From an uncultured Rhizobiaceae group bacterium (GTDB lineage Bacteria; Pseudomonadota; Alphaproteobacteria; Rhizobiales; Rhizobiaceae), in contig CAJQOR010000332.1 in the NCBI GenBank assembly GCA_905479965.1, positions 1 to 5,351 of the forward strand: DNA of 5,351 nt. The letters are read 5' to 3'. How positions within the stretch are numbered: position 1 is the stretch's first letter; the number at the start of each line of letters is the position of its first letter. Below the pieces are notes generated by a model. It was not told the origin of the DNA. It saw only the letters and a program-made list of their open reading frames with translations, and searched no databases. Of the stretch, positions 5,201-5,351 are shown piece after piece. A program made the translations under genes and the position numbers.

Positions 5201-5351
5201 GGTAGTGTCGCAAAGTTTACGCTCGGTTCATTTTGAATTTGAGTTATTGTCAAATCTGGTGTTTGAGGCTCTTGGGTCATGCAGCAATCTGGCCTGTTTT
5301 GGTTGTTTCAATACCGTCTTTGAATTTAACGCCAGTGATAACTTTGGCGAG
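5201..5351 (-). mobile_element. Right end of an IS256-family insertion sequence (partial)
   Basis: The segment contains the 3' end of an IS256-type transposase gene and 76 bp of downstream sequence, in which minus-strand TTGACAATAACTC and the terminal GTGTCGCAAAGTTTACG (5205-5221) resemble the ends of such elements. The outer boundary near 5201 is estimated from this resemblance, since the left end and target duplication lie outside the window. The element lies upstream of the chemoreceptor gene and reads towards it. Confidence 0.5.
5277..5351 (-). CDS. IS256-family (Mutator-type) transposase, C-terminal fragment
   Basis: The minus-strand frame is open from the window edge to TGA at 5279-5277 and encodes 24 residues, starting LAKVITGVKFKDGIE and ending GQIAA. 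A K-V-I-x-G-V-x-F-x-D-G-I-E block followed by a short tail ending in alanines is characteristic of the very C-terminus of IS256/Mutator-type DDE transposases as I recall them. The catalytic domain is outside the window, so activity cannot be judged. Confidence 0.65.
   Translation of the reverse strand, partial: LAKVITGVKFKDGIETTKTGQIAA

Noticed and set aside
1..5351. CRISPR array, tRNA or rRNA gene
   Set aside because: No regularly spaced identical repeats and no cloverleaf or rRNA-like conserved sequence was seen on either strand.

Overview
The window looks like an accessory patch of an alphaproteobacterial genome of moderate, roughly 40-45 % GC (estimated by eye). The chemoreceptor hairpin tip ([23 protein letters not shown]), the HigB/HigA-type pair and the remains of IS21- and IS256-type elements all fit that group. 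Genus cannot be read from the sequence.

Layout from left to right. Positions 1-155 look like the outer end of an IS21-family element, with two 24-bp subterminal repeats at 91-138 and perhaps the last codons of an istB-like gene. A small unrecognised gene (185-436, +) follows. Next is a toxin-antitoxin operon on the + strand: a HigB/Gp49-like toxin (476-829), overlapping by ATGA a helix-turn-helix antitoxin (826-1137). A perfect 18-bp dyad at 450-467 sits where the operon promoter should be.

On the opposite strand and converging on the antitoxin is a two-gene unit: a small serine recombinase (2948-2403) followed 3 nt later by a DUF3644-type protein (2399-981). The DUF3644 protein has an N-terminal helix-turn-helix and an R-X4-H motif like that of HEPN ribonucleases. 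Its reading frame runs about 157 nt into the antisense strand of the antitoxin gene, so its last 50-70 residues are probably not native. This suggests a recombination junction near 1138-1215. Upstream of the recombinase lie a perfect 28-bp dyad (3033-3060) with a central AT and two related half-sites (2974-2998). Together they look like a resolvase binding or crossover region and autoregulatory operator.

A strong hairpin (3072-3101) separates this unit from a complete 604-residue methyl-accepting chemotaxis protein (4931-3117, -). That protein has two membrane segments around a CHASE3-type sensor, then HAMP regions and a signalling domain. Its 5' region carries a cluster of CATGCTTA repeats (5103-5160) and is cut at about 5201 by the end of an IS256-family element, whose transposase C-terminus (5277-5351, -) runs off the window.

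Taken together, a chemoreceptor gene that is probably resident is bordered by a mobile cargo zone: a toxin-antitoxin pair plus a recombinase with a putative RNase-type effector, lying between two unrelated insertion sequences. The functional link between the recombinase and the DUF3644 protein, and any defence role, is inference.
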